Below, in pieces: positions 1 through 7,759 of a DNA stretch of 64,000 nucleotides. The DNA is from Streptomyces sp. CB02980 (lineage in GTDB: Bacteria > Actinomycetota > Actinomycetes > Streptomycetales > Streptomycetaceae): contig NZ_JACSCH020000003.1 of NCBI RefSeq assembly GCF_014451325.2, positions 310,001-374,000 of the forward strand. The letters run 5' to 3'. A model generated the notes under the pieces. That model worked only from the letters and a program-made list of their open reading frames with translations, had not been told where the DNA came from and made no database searches. The translations under genes and the position numbers were made by a program. Within the stretch, counting starts at the first letter, position 1, and every line of letters begins with the position of its first letter.

Positions 1-842
1 TCGGCGGCGCCGAGGTCCGTTCCGTGGCCGTTGACGGTGGCGGTGAGCGCCACCGGGTCGGAGTCCAGCTGGACGGTGGCGTTCAGGGCGTCCACGATGA
101 CCCGCCGGGCCTCGGGCCGCTGCTCGGGGTCCCGGAGGCGTACGTGCACGGAACCGGAGCCGACGGAGGCCTTCAGCTCGCCCTTCGTCCCCTCGGCGAT
201 CACCTTGCCGTGGTCGATGACGGCGATCCGGGAGGCCAGCTGGTCGGCCTCGTCCAGGTACTGGGTGGTCAGCAGGACGGTGGTGCCCTGGGCGACCACC
301 GCGCGGACGATGTCCCAGACCTGGTTGCGGCTGCGCGGGTCGAGGCCGGTGGTCGGCTCGTCGAGGAACAGCAGGTCGGGGGTGTTGAGGATGGACGCGG
401 CGATGTCGATACGGCGCCGCATGCCGCCCGAGTAGTTCTTGACCTGCTTGTCGGCGGCCTCCGCGAGCCCGAACGCGGCGAGCAGCTGCGCGGAGCGCTC
501 GCGGGCGGCGGGCCGGGTGTGGCCGAGCAGCCGGCCGAGCAGGACGAGGTTCTCGGTGCCGGTCAGGTCCTCGTCGACGGAGGCGTACTGCCCCGTGAGG
601 CTCACCCGGCCCCGCACGGTGTCGGCGTCCTTGACGACGTCCTTGCCGAACACGCGGGCCCGGCCGCCGTCGGGGCGGAGCAGGGTGGCGAGCATCTTGA
701 CGGCGGTGGTCTTGCCGGCGCCGTTCGGCCCGAGGACCCCGTACACGGTGCCGGTGGGCACGCGGAGGTCGATGCCGTCGACGGCGCGGTTGCTTCCGAA
801 GACCTTGACCAGGCCCTCGGTCTCGATGGCGAGGTCGGTCAT
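1..842 (-). CDS. DrrA-type ABC transporter ATP-binding protein (partial, C-terminus off left edge)
   Basis: ATPase subunit of a drug/antibiotic-type ABC exporter, expected to work with a separate membrane permease beyond the left edge. About 280 residues are visible of a usual 310-340. Walker [10 protein letters not shown] is at residues 38-46, the signature YSGGMRRR at 137-144 and Walker B LLFLDEP at 157-163. The usual H-loop His is replaced by Gln in TTQYLDEAD, as is normal for DrrA-like proteins. The ATG at 842 has GGAGGA eight bases upstream (851-856 on this strand). The substrate cannot be inferred. Family assignment is firm. Confidence 0.93.
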   Translation of the reverse strand, partial: MTDLAIETEGLVKVFGSNRAVDGIDLRVPTGTVYGVLGPNGAGKTTAVKMLATLLRPDGGRARVFGKDVVKDADTVRGRVSLTGQYASVDEDLTGTENLVLLGRLLGHTRPAARERSAQLLAAFGLAEAADKQVKNYSGGMRRRIDIAASILNTPDLLFLDEPTTGLDPRSRNQVWDIVRAVVAQGTTVLLTTQYLDEADQLASRIAVIDHGKVIAEGTKGELKASVGSGSVHVRLRDPEQRPEARRVIVDALNATVQLDSDPVALTATVNGHGTDLGAA

Positions 843-1155
843 ACCGTGGATCCTCCAGGGGAAGAGGGCGCGGAGCAGACGCGCGCGGAAGAGAGCGCTC
901 CTCCCAGTCTCCGTCGACCACCGCCGGACCGCCAGAGCGGCGGAGGCGCGTCTTCCGCGCGGGGCGTCCCGGTGTGCCGCGAACGGGGCGGGGCGTTCCC
1001 GCGAGCCTGCTCCATGGGCCTTGCTCGGTGGGCCTGCTCGGTGACGCCCCCCGGAGGACCCCGTCTCCCGGAGGATCGCGTCTCCCCCGCCCGGCGGAGG
1101 CGGAACGGTCTTCGGGGCGACGGCCGGGGGCGGGGTCCGGCGGGACCCTGATCCC
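843..1155. other. Intergenic region between divergent genes; no gene seen
   Basis: 313 bases separating the leftward ABC ATPase from the rightward membrane-protein gene. It holds the Shine-Dalgarno of the ABC gene near its left end and a short tandem repeat at 1050-1083. Frames through it are Arg/Pro/Gly-rich and look non-coding. I see no convincing promoter hexamers or RNA structure. Confidence 0.5.
1050..1083. repeat. Tandem 17-bp direct repeat, two copies
   Basis: Two adjacent 17-bp units (1050-1066 and 1067-1083), both beginning CCCGGAGGA and ending CGTCT with two internal mismatches, followed by CCC. It lies in the spacer upstream of the gene at 1156. It could be an operator or slippage; no partner protein is indicated. 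Confidence 0.4.
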
Positions 1156-1731
1156 ATGATGAGAATCAAGGCCCTTCCCGACGTGCCCCGTTGGGCCGTC
1201 CTCGCCGCCCATGCCGTTCCGCTCGTCACCCTCCCGTCAGGGCTGTGGCGGCTCGCGCTCGTCGCCGGGCTGCCGGTCACCCAGGACGCGGACTGGGGTG
1301 CCGGCATGAGCGCGGGGGAGTCCGTGTACGTCGTCTCCCTCAGCGTCGTGTCCGAACTGCTCGCCTTCCTCACCCTGGGGCTCGTCCGCTCCTGGGGCGA
1401 GGTCTTCCCGCGGTGGATGCCGTTCCTCGGCGGGCGGCGGGTGAACCCGGCCGCCGCGACCGGCGCCGCCCTGGCCGGGGTGGCGGGGCTGTGCGCGATC
1501 GCCGCCTGGGGCGCGTACGCCTCGTACGCGGACCTGGGGCCCGGCATCCCCGCCACACCGGCCCAGGACGCCCTGCTGGTCGTCTGCTACGCGCCGCTCC
1601 TGGCCTGGCCGGTGCTGCTCGCCGCCGTGGCGGTCGCCTACCACCGGCGCCGCCGCGGCGGGAGGGGTCCTGCCGGGGGTGGGACCCGTCAGTACGGCGC
1701 GGGCCGTCCCTCGGCGTCCTCGTGGGTGTAG
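1156..1731 (+). CDS. Four-segment integral membrane protein, unknown function
   Basis: 191 residues with hydrophobic segments at about 12-38, 55-78, 98-123 and 136-161 and an Arg/Gly-rich cytoplasmic tail. I do not recognise a named family. ATG codons are adjacent at 1156 and 1159 and no good Shine-Dalgarno is visible, so the exact start is uncertain. The last 43 bases overlap the 3' end of the convergent membrane-protein gene at 1689, so the tail after about residue 177 is encoded opposite another gene and may be a chance extension. Confidence 0.65.
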   Translation: MMRIKALPDVPRWAVLAAHAVPLVTLPSGLWRLALVAGLPVTQDADWGAGMSAGESVYVVSLSVVSELLAFLTLGLVRSWGEVFPRWMPFLGGRRVNPAAATGAALAGVAGLCAIAAWGAYASYADLGPGIPATPAQDALLVVCYAPLLAWPVLLAAVAVAYHRRRRGGRGPAGGGTRQYGAGRPSASSWV

Positions 1732-2093
1732 AAGAGGTAGTAGGCGCCGACGCCGTTGAGCGCGGCGAAGGCCAGCCCGAGTCCGCTCGACGACAGGACG
1801 CTGGCGCCCGACAGACTGAAGAGGAAACCGACCGCGATGCCCGTCAGGGACCCCCAGGCGGCGGCCCGTGCCTCGCGGGGCAGGGTGCGGCCGTAGCGCC
1901 GGAGGACGTAGATCCCGGCGCCGAGCACCACGGCCGAGATCAGGCCGAGCCACAGCTGCCCCAGGGTGGTGGCGCCGCCCTTGCGGACCACGGTCGCCGC
2001 GTAGAGGCCGTACAGGACACCGACGATGATCGGGGTGGCCAGGCCGTGCGTGCTGAACGGCTTCCGGACGGGTATCGCTGCGTGTGCGGCCAT
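1689..2093 (-). CDS. Small four-helix membrane protein, unknown function
   Basis: 134 residues with hydrophobic stretches at about 18-36, 43-64, 76-97 and 101-122 and a short hydrophilic tail. The start at 2093 is chosen because GAAGGAG lies nine bases upstream; longer in-frame readings add an Arg/Gly-rich leader that looks non-coding. It is convergent with, and overlaps, the gene at 1156. It follows the RidA-like gene in the same direction after a 108-base gap, which may or may not be one transcript. I recognise no named family. Confidence 0.72.
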   Translation of the reverse strand: MAAHAAIPVRKPFSTHGLATPIIVGVLYGLYAATVVRKGGATTLGQLWLGLISAVVLGAGIYVLRRYGRTLPREARAAAWGSLTGIAVGFLFSLSGASVLSSSGLGLAFAALNGVGAYYLFYTHEDAEGRPAPY

Positions 2094-2201
2094 GGCAGGA
2101 GCTCCTTCGTCTCTCGCCCCCCTGCTGCTTCCCGCACCCTCAAGGGCACACCCGCGCCCGGCACCCCGCAAGTGGAACAGGCGGCGGGCCGGGCGACGGG
2201 G

Positions 2202-2642
2202 TCAGGCGGCCGGGCGTACGGCGACCGCGTCGATCTCGAAGAGCATGCCCGGCAGGGCGAGCGCCGCGACGCCGCTGAGGGTCTGGGCCGGGAGCCGCTC
2301 GCCGAAGTGGGCGTGCAGGCCCTTGCCGAGGACCTCCAGCCTGGCCATGTCGTGGTCGACGACGTACGAGCCGAGGCGGACGACGTGCTCCAGACCGAGG
2401 CCGACGCCTTCGAGGGCGAGCCGCAGGTTGGTGAGCGAGAGCTCGACCTGGGCGGCGAAGCCGCCGGGGACGGGCGAGCCGGACGCGTCGGAGGCGTACT
2501 GGCCGCCGATGAAGACGAGCTCGCCGGGCGCGGAGACGGCGTGGCTGTAACCGAAGGGGGTCGGGTCGTGGAGGGTGTCGGGATTGGTGATGACCCGCTG
2601 GTCGGCGGCGGTCTGAGCGGTGGCGGAGCGCTGGGCGGTCAT
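2202..2642 (-). CDS. RidA/YjgF family protein lacking the conserved arginine
   Basis: 146-residue Rid-superfamily protein with an N-terminal extension of about 25 residues. Canonical RidA deaminates reactive 2-aminoacrylate-type imines in the cytosol, using an Arg in a PAR motif. Here that place reads PAQTLSG, with Gln120 where the Arg should be, so classical imine deaminase activity is doubtful and this is more likely a divergent Rid subgroup. Its start overlaps the stop of the upstream MFS gene by four bases (ATGA), a translationally coupled arrangement that ties its role to the exporter and its regulator. Confidence 0.88.
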   Translation of the reverse strand: MTAQRSATAQTAADQRVITNPDTLHDPTPFGYSHAVSAPGELVFIGGQYASDASGSPVPGGFAAQVELSLTNLRLALEGVGLGLEHVVRLGSYVVDHDMARLEVLGKGLHAHFGERLPAQTLSGVAALALPGMLFEIDAVAVRPAA

Positions 2643-3973
2643 GACTGATCGTGCCTTCCGGAGAGGACGGCCACGGGGAACGCGGCCAGGGTGAGTGCGG
2701 CGCCCGCGAGGAGCACCGTGTCGAGGGAGTACGCGTCGACCAGGAGCCCGCCGAGGAGGGCGCCGAGCGCGATCGCGAGGCAGAAGACGCTGACGTTGAG
2801 GCCGGTGGCCGTCTCGACGTCGTCGGGGGCGGCGGCCATGAACCAGGACTGGAGCGCGACCGAGACCCCGCCGTAGGCGAGCCCCCAGAGGAGCAGCAGC
2901 CCTGCGCCGGCGATCGCCGAGTCGCCGAGGAGGAAGCCGGCGAGGAGGACGGTGCCGAGCGCGGCGGAGATGACCGCGAGCGTTCGGCCCGGGGAGCGGG
3001 CGGCCAGGGTGCCGACGAGGAAGTTCCCGGCGACACCCGCGACCCCGTAGCCGAGGAGCAGGGCGCCGAGGAGCGAGCCGGAGATCCCGGAGTGGTCGGT
3101 GAGCAGCGGGCGGACGAAGGAGTACGCGAGGAAGTGCCCGGTGACGAGGGCGAGGGTGAGCAGCAGCCCGGCCCGCACCCGCCGGTTGCGGCGGAGGAGG
3201 GCGAGGAGGGTGGTGGCCGGGCCCGTGCGGTCGGCGGTCGCGCCGGTCCCTGTGCCTGCGCCGGTCCCTGCGCCTGTGCTCCCTGCGCCTGATTCCGTAC
3301 CCGCTCCCGCTCCCGTTCCCGCGCCCCTTCCCGGCAGGCGCGGCAGCAGGGCCCGCAGTGCGGCCGCCGCGAGCAGGGCGAGTACCCCGGTGGCCGCGAA
3401 CGCCCAGCGCCAGCCCGCCCGTTCGGTCAGGAACGTGCCCGCGGGAACGCCGAGGACCGAGGCCGCGGAGACGCCGCCGAAGATCACGGCGGTGGCCCGT
3501 CCCACGGCGCCGGCGGGCACGAGCCGGGGCGCGAGGCCGCCGGCCAGTGCCCAGAAGCCGCCGATGGCGATCCCGAGCAGGACCCGGGCGGCGAGGACGA
3601 CCGCGAGGTGTCCGGCGAGGGCCGAGACGAGGTTGGCGGCCGCGGCGAGGAGCAGGAAGGCGACCAGGAGCGCCCGGCGGTCGGCGCCGGCGGCGCGGAC
3701 GGTGACGAGCGGTGCGGCCAGTGCCGCGACGAGGCCGGGCACGGTCACCATGAGGGCGGCGGTGCCCTCGGAGACGGCGAGGTCGGCGGCGGCCGGTGTG
3801 AGCAGGCCGACCGGCAGCAGTTCGGCGGTCATGACCGTGAAGATGCCGAGCGTCACGGCGGCGACGGCGGGCGGCCTACCCCGCGCCGGGCCCTTCGCCT
3901 TCCCTGACAGCCCCTTCGACCGGCCCGTCGACCGGCCCGTCGACTGCCCCTTCTTTAACTGGACATCTAACAT
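2639..3973 (-). CDS. MFS exporter of the DHA1 drug-efflux type
   Basis: 444-residue major facilitator with about 12 membrane helices, in the DHA1 group that includes chloramphenicol- and arabinose-efflux proteins. The N-terminus carries a short Ser/Thr/Gly/Arg repeat (STGRSTGRSKG). The central cytoplasmic loop, residues about 215-250, is an almost pure Gly/Ala/Thr tract, unusual for the family and encoded by slippage-prone DNA. The ATG at 3973 follows an AGGGGG ribosome-binding site about nine bases away and lies inside a 19-bp inverted repeat shared with the Rrf2 gene upstream. The substrate is unknown; the link to a redox- or ligand-sensing Rrf2 protein suggests a toxic small molecule. Confidence 0.9.
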   Translation of the reverse strand: MLDVQLKKGQSTGRSTGRSKGLSGKAKGPARGRPPAVAAVTLGIFTVMTAELLPVGLLTPAAADLAVSEGTAALMVTVPGLVAALAAPLVTVRAAGADRRALLVAFLLLAAAANLVSALAGHLAVVLAARVLLGIAIGGFWALAGGLAPRLVPAGAVGRATAVIFGGVSAASVLGVPAGTFLTERAGWRWAFAATGVLALLAAAALRALLPRLPGRGAGTGAGAGTESGAGSTGAGTGAGTGTGATADRTGPATTLLALLRRNRRVRAGLLLTLALVTGHFLAYSFVRPLLTDHSGISGSLLGALLLGYGVAGVAGNFLVGTLAARSPGRTLAVISAALGTVLLAGFLLGDSAIAGAGLLLLWGLAYGGVSVALQSWFMAAAPDDVETATGLNVSVFCLAIALGALLGGLLVDAYSLDTVLLAGAALTLAAFPVAVLSGRHDQS

Positions 3974-3980
3974 CCAGAAT
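3959..3980. promoter_or_regulatory. Operator-like inverted repeat over the MFS start codon
   Basis: On the plus strand this reads CTGGAC-N7-ATCCAG followed by AAT. The same element with the same spacing occurs at 4507-4528 before the Rrf2 gene. It overlaps the MFS start codon, so a bound protein could block transcription or translation initiation. Rrf2 proteins bind short inverted repeats of this size; that this one binds here is inferred. Confidence 0.7.
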
Positions 3981-3994
3981 CACCCCCTTCAGGA

Positions 3995-4016
3995 GCCCTC
4001 CCACCACCGGGAGGGC
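3995..4016 (-). terminator. Hairpin downstream of the Rrf2 gene
   Basis: Perfect 8-bp stem GCCCTCCC/GGGAGGGC around a 6-base loop, eight bases beyond the Rrf2 stop, without a T-run. It probably limits read-through from the regulator into the exporter gene. Confidence 0.5.
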
Positions 4017-4023
4017 GGCCGTG

Positions 4024-4497
4024 TCAGACGTTGGCGAACCAGCGGCGCAGCCGTTCGGGCGCGGCCGGTGCCTGGAGTTCGGCCCGTACCCGGATGTCGT
4101 CCAGGGTCTGGGCCATGAGCTCCCGGCGCCAGGCCAGGTCGGCCCGCCCCATGGCCCCGGCGATGGCGCACTCGGCGGCGTACGTCTCCGGCGCCCCCGC
4201 GCCGGGTCCCTTCTGGCGGATCTCGGTGCAGCGGAAGGCCTCGTCAGGGCCTTCGACGGCGGCGACGACATCCATCAGCGTGATCCGGTCGAGGGCGCGC
4301 GCCAGCCGGAAGCCCCCCTTGGGTCCGGAGACCGAGGTGACGATCCCGGCGCGGGCGAGCGCCTGGAGCTGCTTGTTCAGATACGCGGGGGGCAGCTCGT
4401 GATAGGACGCGAGACGCGCGGCGGTGACCGCCCGCTCGGACCCGATCCAGGCCAGGTTCAGGCAGCTGTGCAGCGCCCACTCCACGCCCTCGCTCAT
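4024..4497 (-). CDS. Rrf2-family transcriptional regulator
   Basis: 157-residue winged-helix regulator. The recognition helix and wing correspond to the stretch around PPAYLNKQLQALARAG and VSGPKGGFRLAR. It has cysteines at SCLNL, RCTEI and AECAI, but not the close CX5-7C arrangement of iron-sulfur IscR or NsrR, so it may be a non-cluster (YwnA-like) member sensing a ligand or thiol state. The start at 4497 is preferred because AGGA lies seven bases upstream; ATGs at 4503 and 4515 are alternatives. Its own leader and the MFS start carry one shared operator, implying autoregulation plus control of the exporter/RidA-like pair. Confidence 0.9.
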   Translation of the reverse strand: MSEGVEWALHSCLNLAWIGSERAVTAARLASYHELPPAYLNKQLQALARAGIVTSVSGPKGGFRLARALDRITLMDVVAAVEGPDEAFRCTEIRQKGPGAGAPETYAAECAIAGAMGRADLAWRRELMAQTLDDIRVRAELQAPAAPERLRRWFANV

Positions 4498-4506
4498 CTT
4501 CATATC

Positions 4507-4528
4507 CTGGACCATACATATCCAGAAT
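4507..4528. promoter_or_regulatory. Operator-like inverted repeat upstream of the Rrf2 gene
   Basis: CTGGAC-N7-ATCCAG plus AAT on the plus strand, sharing the 15 non-spacer positions with the copy at 3959. It sits just upstream of the Rrf2 Shine-Dalgarno, the expected place for autorepression. Confidence 0.7.
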
Positions 4529-4565
4529 AGAGAACGCAAGGAACGAGGGCACGGGGGAAGCCTGT

Positions 4566-5924
4566 TCAGGCTTCCGCCGCCAGCGCCGCCAGCCGCCCCA
4601 GCGCCTCGTCGAGGACCGCTCGCGGCGGGGACGCGAGCCCGATCCGGATCGCGTCCGGCGCCGCCCCCGTACCGTCCCGGCCGCCCACCGCGAAGGCGCC
4701 GCCCGGGGTGACCGCCACGCCCGCGCGCGCGGCGGCCGCCGCCGTGAAGGTCTCCGCCCGCCAGGGCGCGGGCAGCTCCCACCAGCAGTAGTACGCGTAC
4801 GGGGAGGTCCGGACCACCTGCCCGGCCAGCCGTCGCCGGACCAGGGCGTGCCGGGCCCGCGTGTCCGCCCGCTTGGCCGCGACCACCTCGGCGACCGTCC
4901 CGTCCGCGGTCCACCGGGTGGCGGCCGCGAGGGCGAGCCCGCCCGCCGTCCAGGCGCCGGAGCGCAGGGCCTCCGCCACGGCCGCCCGGAACCGTCCGGG
5001 GACGACGAGATAGCCGACGGTCAGACCGGGGGCCAGGCGCTTGGAGAGGCTGTCGACGAGGAGGACCCGCTCGGGGGCGTGCGCGGCGAGCGGCGCGGGC
5101 GCGTCCGGCACGAGGAAGGCCCAGGTGGTGTCCTCGACCGCCGTCAGGTCCAGATTCCGCAGCAGCTCGGCCAGTTCGGCCCGGCGCCCCTCCCCCGCGG
5201 TCGAGGAGAGCGGGTTGTGCAGGGTGGGCTGGAGGTAGACGGCGGCCAGCGGCGCCGCCCGGTGGGCCGCCGCGAGCGCCTCGGGGCGTACCCCCTCCTC
5301 GTCCAGGGCGAGTGGTACGAGCCGGATGCCGAGCGTCTCGGCCACCGCTTTGACCAGGGGATACGTAAGGGCCTCGACGCCCAGCCGACCGCCGGGCGGA
5401 ACGAGCGCGGAGAGGGCTGCGGCGATGGCCTGCCGGCCGTTCCCGGCGAAGAGCACGCTCTCGGGGCCGGGCGCCCAGCCGGGCCGGGTGAGCACGGTCG
5501 CCGCCGCGTCACGGGCCTCCGCGGTGCCGGTGGCGGCGGCCGGCCGGGAGACGGCATCGGCCAGGACGTCGGACCGGGCGAGGGCCGCGAGGGCACGGCC
5601 CATCAGCTCCGACTGCCCTTCGACGGCCGGGTAGTTGAGCTGGAGGTCGACGGGTGCGGCGCCGGTCGCCTCGGCGAGCGCGGGCCCCGGGAGCGGGGGT
5701 GCGGCCCGGACGAAGGTGCCGCGCCCGACCTCCCCGACGACGAGGCCGCGCCGGGCGAGCTCGCCGTAGACGCGGATGGCCGTCGAGTTCGCGATGGCGT
5801 GCCGGCGGGCGAAGACACGCTGCGGCGGCAGCCGGTCGCCAGGGCGCAGCCGCCCGTCCCGTACGGCGGCCTCGACCCGGTCGGCGATCCTCCGGTACTC
5901 CTCCACGCCCAGCCCCTCCCCCAT
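4566..5924 (-). CDS. MocR-type regulator (GntR HTH + aminotransferase-like domain)
   Basis: 452 residues: an N-terminal GntR winged helix (about 8-74, with the wing GEVGRGTFVR) joined to a fold-type I aminotransferase-like domain. The PLP-binding Lys is in DSLSKRLAPG, about residue 295, and the NPTG-equivalent segment is QPTLHNPLS. MocR proteins use PLP to sense amines, amino acids or vitamin B6 and usually control a divergent neighbour and themselves. The neighbour here is an alpha/beta hydrolase 58 bases away. A 12-base direct repeat overlaps the start codon. The regulated pathway is unknown. Confidence 0.9.
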   Translation of the reverse strand: MGEGLGVEEYRRIADRVEAAVRDGRLRPGDRLPPQRVFARRHAIANSTAIRVYGELARRGLVVGEVGRGTFVRAAPPLPGPALAEATGAAPVDLQLNYPAVEGQSELMGRALAALARSDVLADAVSRPAAATGTAEARDAAATVLTRPGWAPGPESVLFAGNGRQAIAAALSALVPPGGRLGVEALTYPLVKAVAETLGIRLVPLALDEEGVRPEALAAAHRAAPLAAVYLQPTLHNPLSSTAGEGRRAELAELLRNLDLTAVEDTTWAFLVPDAPAPLAAHAPERVLLVDSLSKRLAPGLTVGYLVVPGRFRAAVAEALRSGAWTAGGLALAAATRWTADGTVAEVVAAKRADTRARHALVRRRLAGQVVRTSPYAYYCWWELPAPWRAETFTAAAAARAGVAVTPGGAFAVGGRDGTGAAPDAIRIGLASPPRAVLDEALGRLAALAAEA

Positions 5925-5957
5925 TGCACCGAGAGCAAAGATCTTATTGCACCGAGA
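5923..5957. promoter_or_regulatory. Direct-repeat operator in the MocR/hydrolase divergent promoter
   Basis: ATTGCACCGAGA occurs perfectly at 5923-5934 and 5946-5957, a 23-bp period (about two helical turns). Direct-repeat sites are typical of MocR proteins. The first copy overlaps the mocR start codon; the second contains the -35-like TTGCAC of the hydrolase promoter. Confidence 0.7.
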
Positions 5958-5982
5958 AGTTGCGGCTGCCTAGCCTGCGGAC
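5947..5982 (+). promoter_or_regulatory. Probable leaderless promoter of the alpha/beta hydrolase gene
   Basis: -35-like TTGCAC (5947-5952), 18-base spacer, -10-like TAGCCT (5971-5976). The -10 ends six bases before the ATG at 5983, so transcription would start at or next to the start codon. No Shine-Dalgarno is present. Confidence 0.55.
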
Positions 5983-6789
5983 ATGCACGCCACTCGCACC
6001 CTCCACACCGAGATCCACTACGAGGACGAGGGAGAGGGCCCGGCCCTCCTCCTCGTCCACGGCCACCCCTTCGACCACACGATGTGGCAGCCCCAGCTCG
6101 ATCACTTCTCGCGCACGCACCGCGTGATCGCACCGGACCTGCGCGGCTACGGCGCCACACCGCTCGGCGCGTGTCCCGACTCCACCGACCTGGGTGTCTT
6201 CGCCGAGGACCTCGTCGACCTCCTGGACGACCTGGGCATCGATCAGTGCGTCCTCGCCGGTCTCTCCATGGGCGGCCAGATCGCCATGGAGCTCTACCGC
6301 CGCCACCCGGAGCGCATCCGGGGCCTCGTCCTCGCCGACACCTTCCCCGCCGCCGAGACCGACGAGGGCAAGGCCGCCAGGAACGCCATGGCCGACCGGC
6401 TGGTCGCGGGCGGCGCGGAGGCGATGCGCGGGTACGCCGACGAGGTCCTCGACCGCATGGTGGCCCCGTACAACACCCACGCGGCCCCGCACGTGCACCG
6501 CATGATGTGCGCGACCGACCCGGCCGGCGCGGCGGCCGCGCTGCGGGGCAGGGCCGAGCGCCCGGACTACCGGAAGACGCTGACGACGGTCCCGTTCCCC
6601 GCGCTCGTCGTGGTCGGCAGGGACGACTCGTACACCCCGGTCGCGGACGCGGAGGAGATGCACGCGCTCCTCCCCCACTCCACGCTCGCCGTGATCGAGG
6701 AGGCCGCGCACCTGCCGAACCTGGAGCGCCCCGACGACTTCAACGCCGTACTGGAGAACTACCTCCGCTCACTCGTACGGCCCCACTGA
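5983..6789 (+). CDS. Alpha/beta hydrolase
   Basis: 268-residue soluble hydrolase. The oxyanion loop is VHGHPFDHTMW, the nucleophile elbow GLSMGG puts Ser at 95, an acid Asp is in VVGRDDSYTP (about 216), and the His is in EEAAHLPNLE (about 243), so the catalytic triad is complete. This family includes esterases, haloperoxidase-like enzymes and lactonases; the substrate cannot be told. It is divergent from a MocR regulator and shares its operator region, suggesting regulation by a PLP-sensed amine or amino acid. Confidence 0.92.
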   Translation: MHATRTLHTEIHYEDEGEGPALLLVHGHPFDHTMWQPQLDHFSRTHRVIAPDLRGYGATPLGACPDSTDLGVFAEDLVDLLDDLGIDQCVLAGLSMGGQIAMELYRRHPERIRGLVLADTFPAAETDEGKAARNAMADRLVAGGAEAMRGYADEVLDRMVAPYNTHAAPHVHRMMCATDPAGAAAALRGRAERPDYRKTLTTVPFPALVVVGRDDSYTPVADAEEMHALLPHSTLAVIEEAAHLPNLERPDDFNAVLENYLRSLVRPH

Positions 6790-6826
6790 ACGTTCGGAAC
6801 GGTACGAACGCTCCGACGATGGGTTC

Positions 6827-7258
6827 ATGAGCCAGAACACGGCACCACCCCGCAGGCCCACGTCCTCCTCCGCCGCCTGGGCGAGCGGCGGCACGCTCTT
6901 CGCGGGCGTCCTCATGCTCGTCACCGGCTTCATGGACGTCTTCCAGGGCATCGCCGGAATCGCCGAGGACGACGTCTACACCCGCGTCGGCGACTACGTC
7001 TTCAAGTTCAACCTCACCACCTGGGGCTGGATCCATCTGATCCTCGGCGTCGTGGTCGCGATCGCCGGCTTCGGGATCCTCAAGGGAGCGGAGTGGGGCC
7101 GGGTCGCCGGTATCGCGCTCGCGTCCCTGAACCTCTTGCTCCAGTTCCTGTTCCTGCCGTACCAGCCGTGGTGGGCGCTGTTCTCGATGGCCATCTCGGT
7201 CTTCGTGATCTGGGCGCTCGCCACGGACGAGGCGTACGGCCGGGAAGAGAAGTTCTGA
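6827..7258 (+). CDS. DUF7144-type membrane protein
   Basis: 143 residues with four membrane segments. The first contains GTLFAGVLMLVTGFMDVFQG and the later ones WGWIHLILGVVVAIAGFGIL and the FLPYQPWWALFSMAISVFVIW region. This pattern matches a family very common in Streptomyces (DUF7144) whose function is unknown. It lies 37 bases after the hydrolase and may be co-transcribed; it is followed by a lipoprotein gene 14 bases on. Confidence 0.82.
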   Translation: MSQNTAPPRRPTSSSAAWASGGTLFAGVLMLVTGFMDVFQGIAGIAEDDVYTRVGDYVFKFNLTTWGWIHLILGVVVAIAGFGILKGAEWGRVAGIALASLNLLLQFLFLPYQPWWALFSMAISVFVIWALATDEAYGREEKF

Positions 7259-7272
7259 GGGGCGGGCGGACG

Positions 7273-7710
7273 ATGAGACGCACGACGACGGCGGCCCTGT
7301 CCCTGGCCGCCACCACCGCGCTCACCCTCACGGTCACCGGGTGCGACACCGTCAAGGACACGGCGGGCGACATCGTCTCCTCCGCCACGGCGGCGGTCGC
7401 CTCGGCCGCCGAGGAGAAGATGAACGAGGTCAAGGACGGGGTGAACGCCACCGGCGACGTGAAGGCCGGGCCGACGAGCACCGACGGGGACCGGACGGTC
7501 GCCGAGATCACGGCGACCAACCCGAAGGACGCGAACGCCGACTACACGGTCATGGTCACCTTCCGGGACGGGGACGGGAACTTCCTCGACTCGGTCGTCC
7601 TGAACATCGACGGAGTGGAACCCGGGAAGTCCAAGACCGGTACGGCACGCAGCAATCGCACGCTCTCGGGCGAACCGAAGGCGGAGATCGCGCAGGCCCT
7701 GCGACACTGA
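7273..7710 (+). CDS. Small secreted lipoprotein with a C-terminal beta domain
   Basis: 145 residues with a signal peptide ending in the lipobox VTGC (Cys24), a helical Ala/Lys/Glu-rich segment, then a beta-rich domain (ADYTVMVTFRDGDGNFLD, VEPGKS) that resembles FxLYD-type extracellular domains. The start at 7273 has GGGGCGGGCGG upstream. It would be anchored to the outer face of the membrane. The function is unknown; the neighbouring DUF7144 membrane protein is a possible partner. Confidence 0.75.
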   Translation: MRRTTTAALSLAATTALTLTVTGCDTVKDTAGDIVSSATAAVASAAEEKMNEVKDGVNATGDVKAGPTSTDGDRTVAEITATNPKDANADYTVMVTFRDGDGNFLDSVVLNIDGVEPGKSKTGTARSNRTLSGEPKAEIAQALRH

Positions 7711-7759
7711 CGGGGTGGACCGAGTCCAGACCGCGGAGCACGGGGAGACGGCGGAACCC

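Noticed and set aside
4848-6830. Long plus-strand frame opposite the MocR gene running into the hydrolase gene
   Set aside because: Arg/Gly/Pro-rich shadow frame; both strands' real genes have clear motifs and ribosome-binding sites or promoters.
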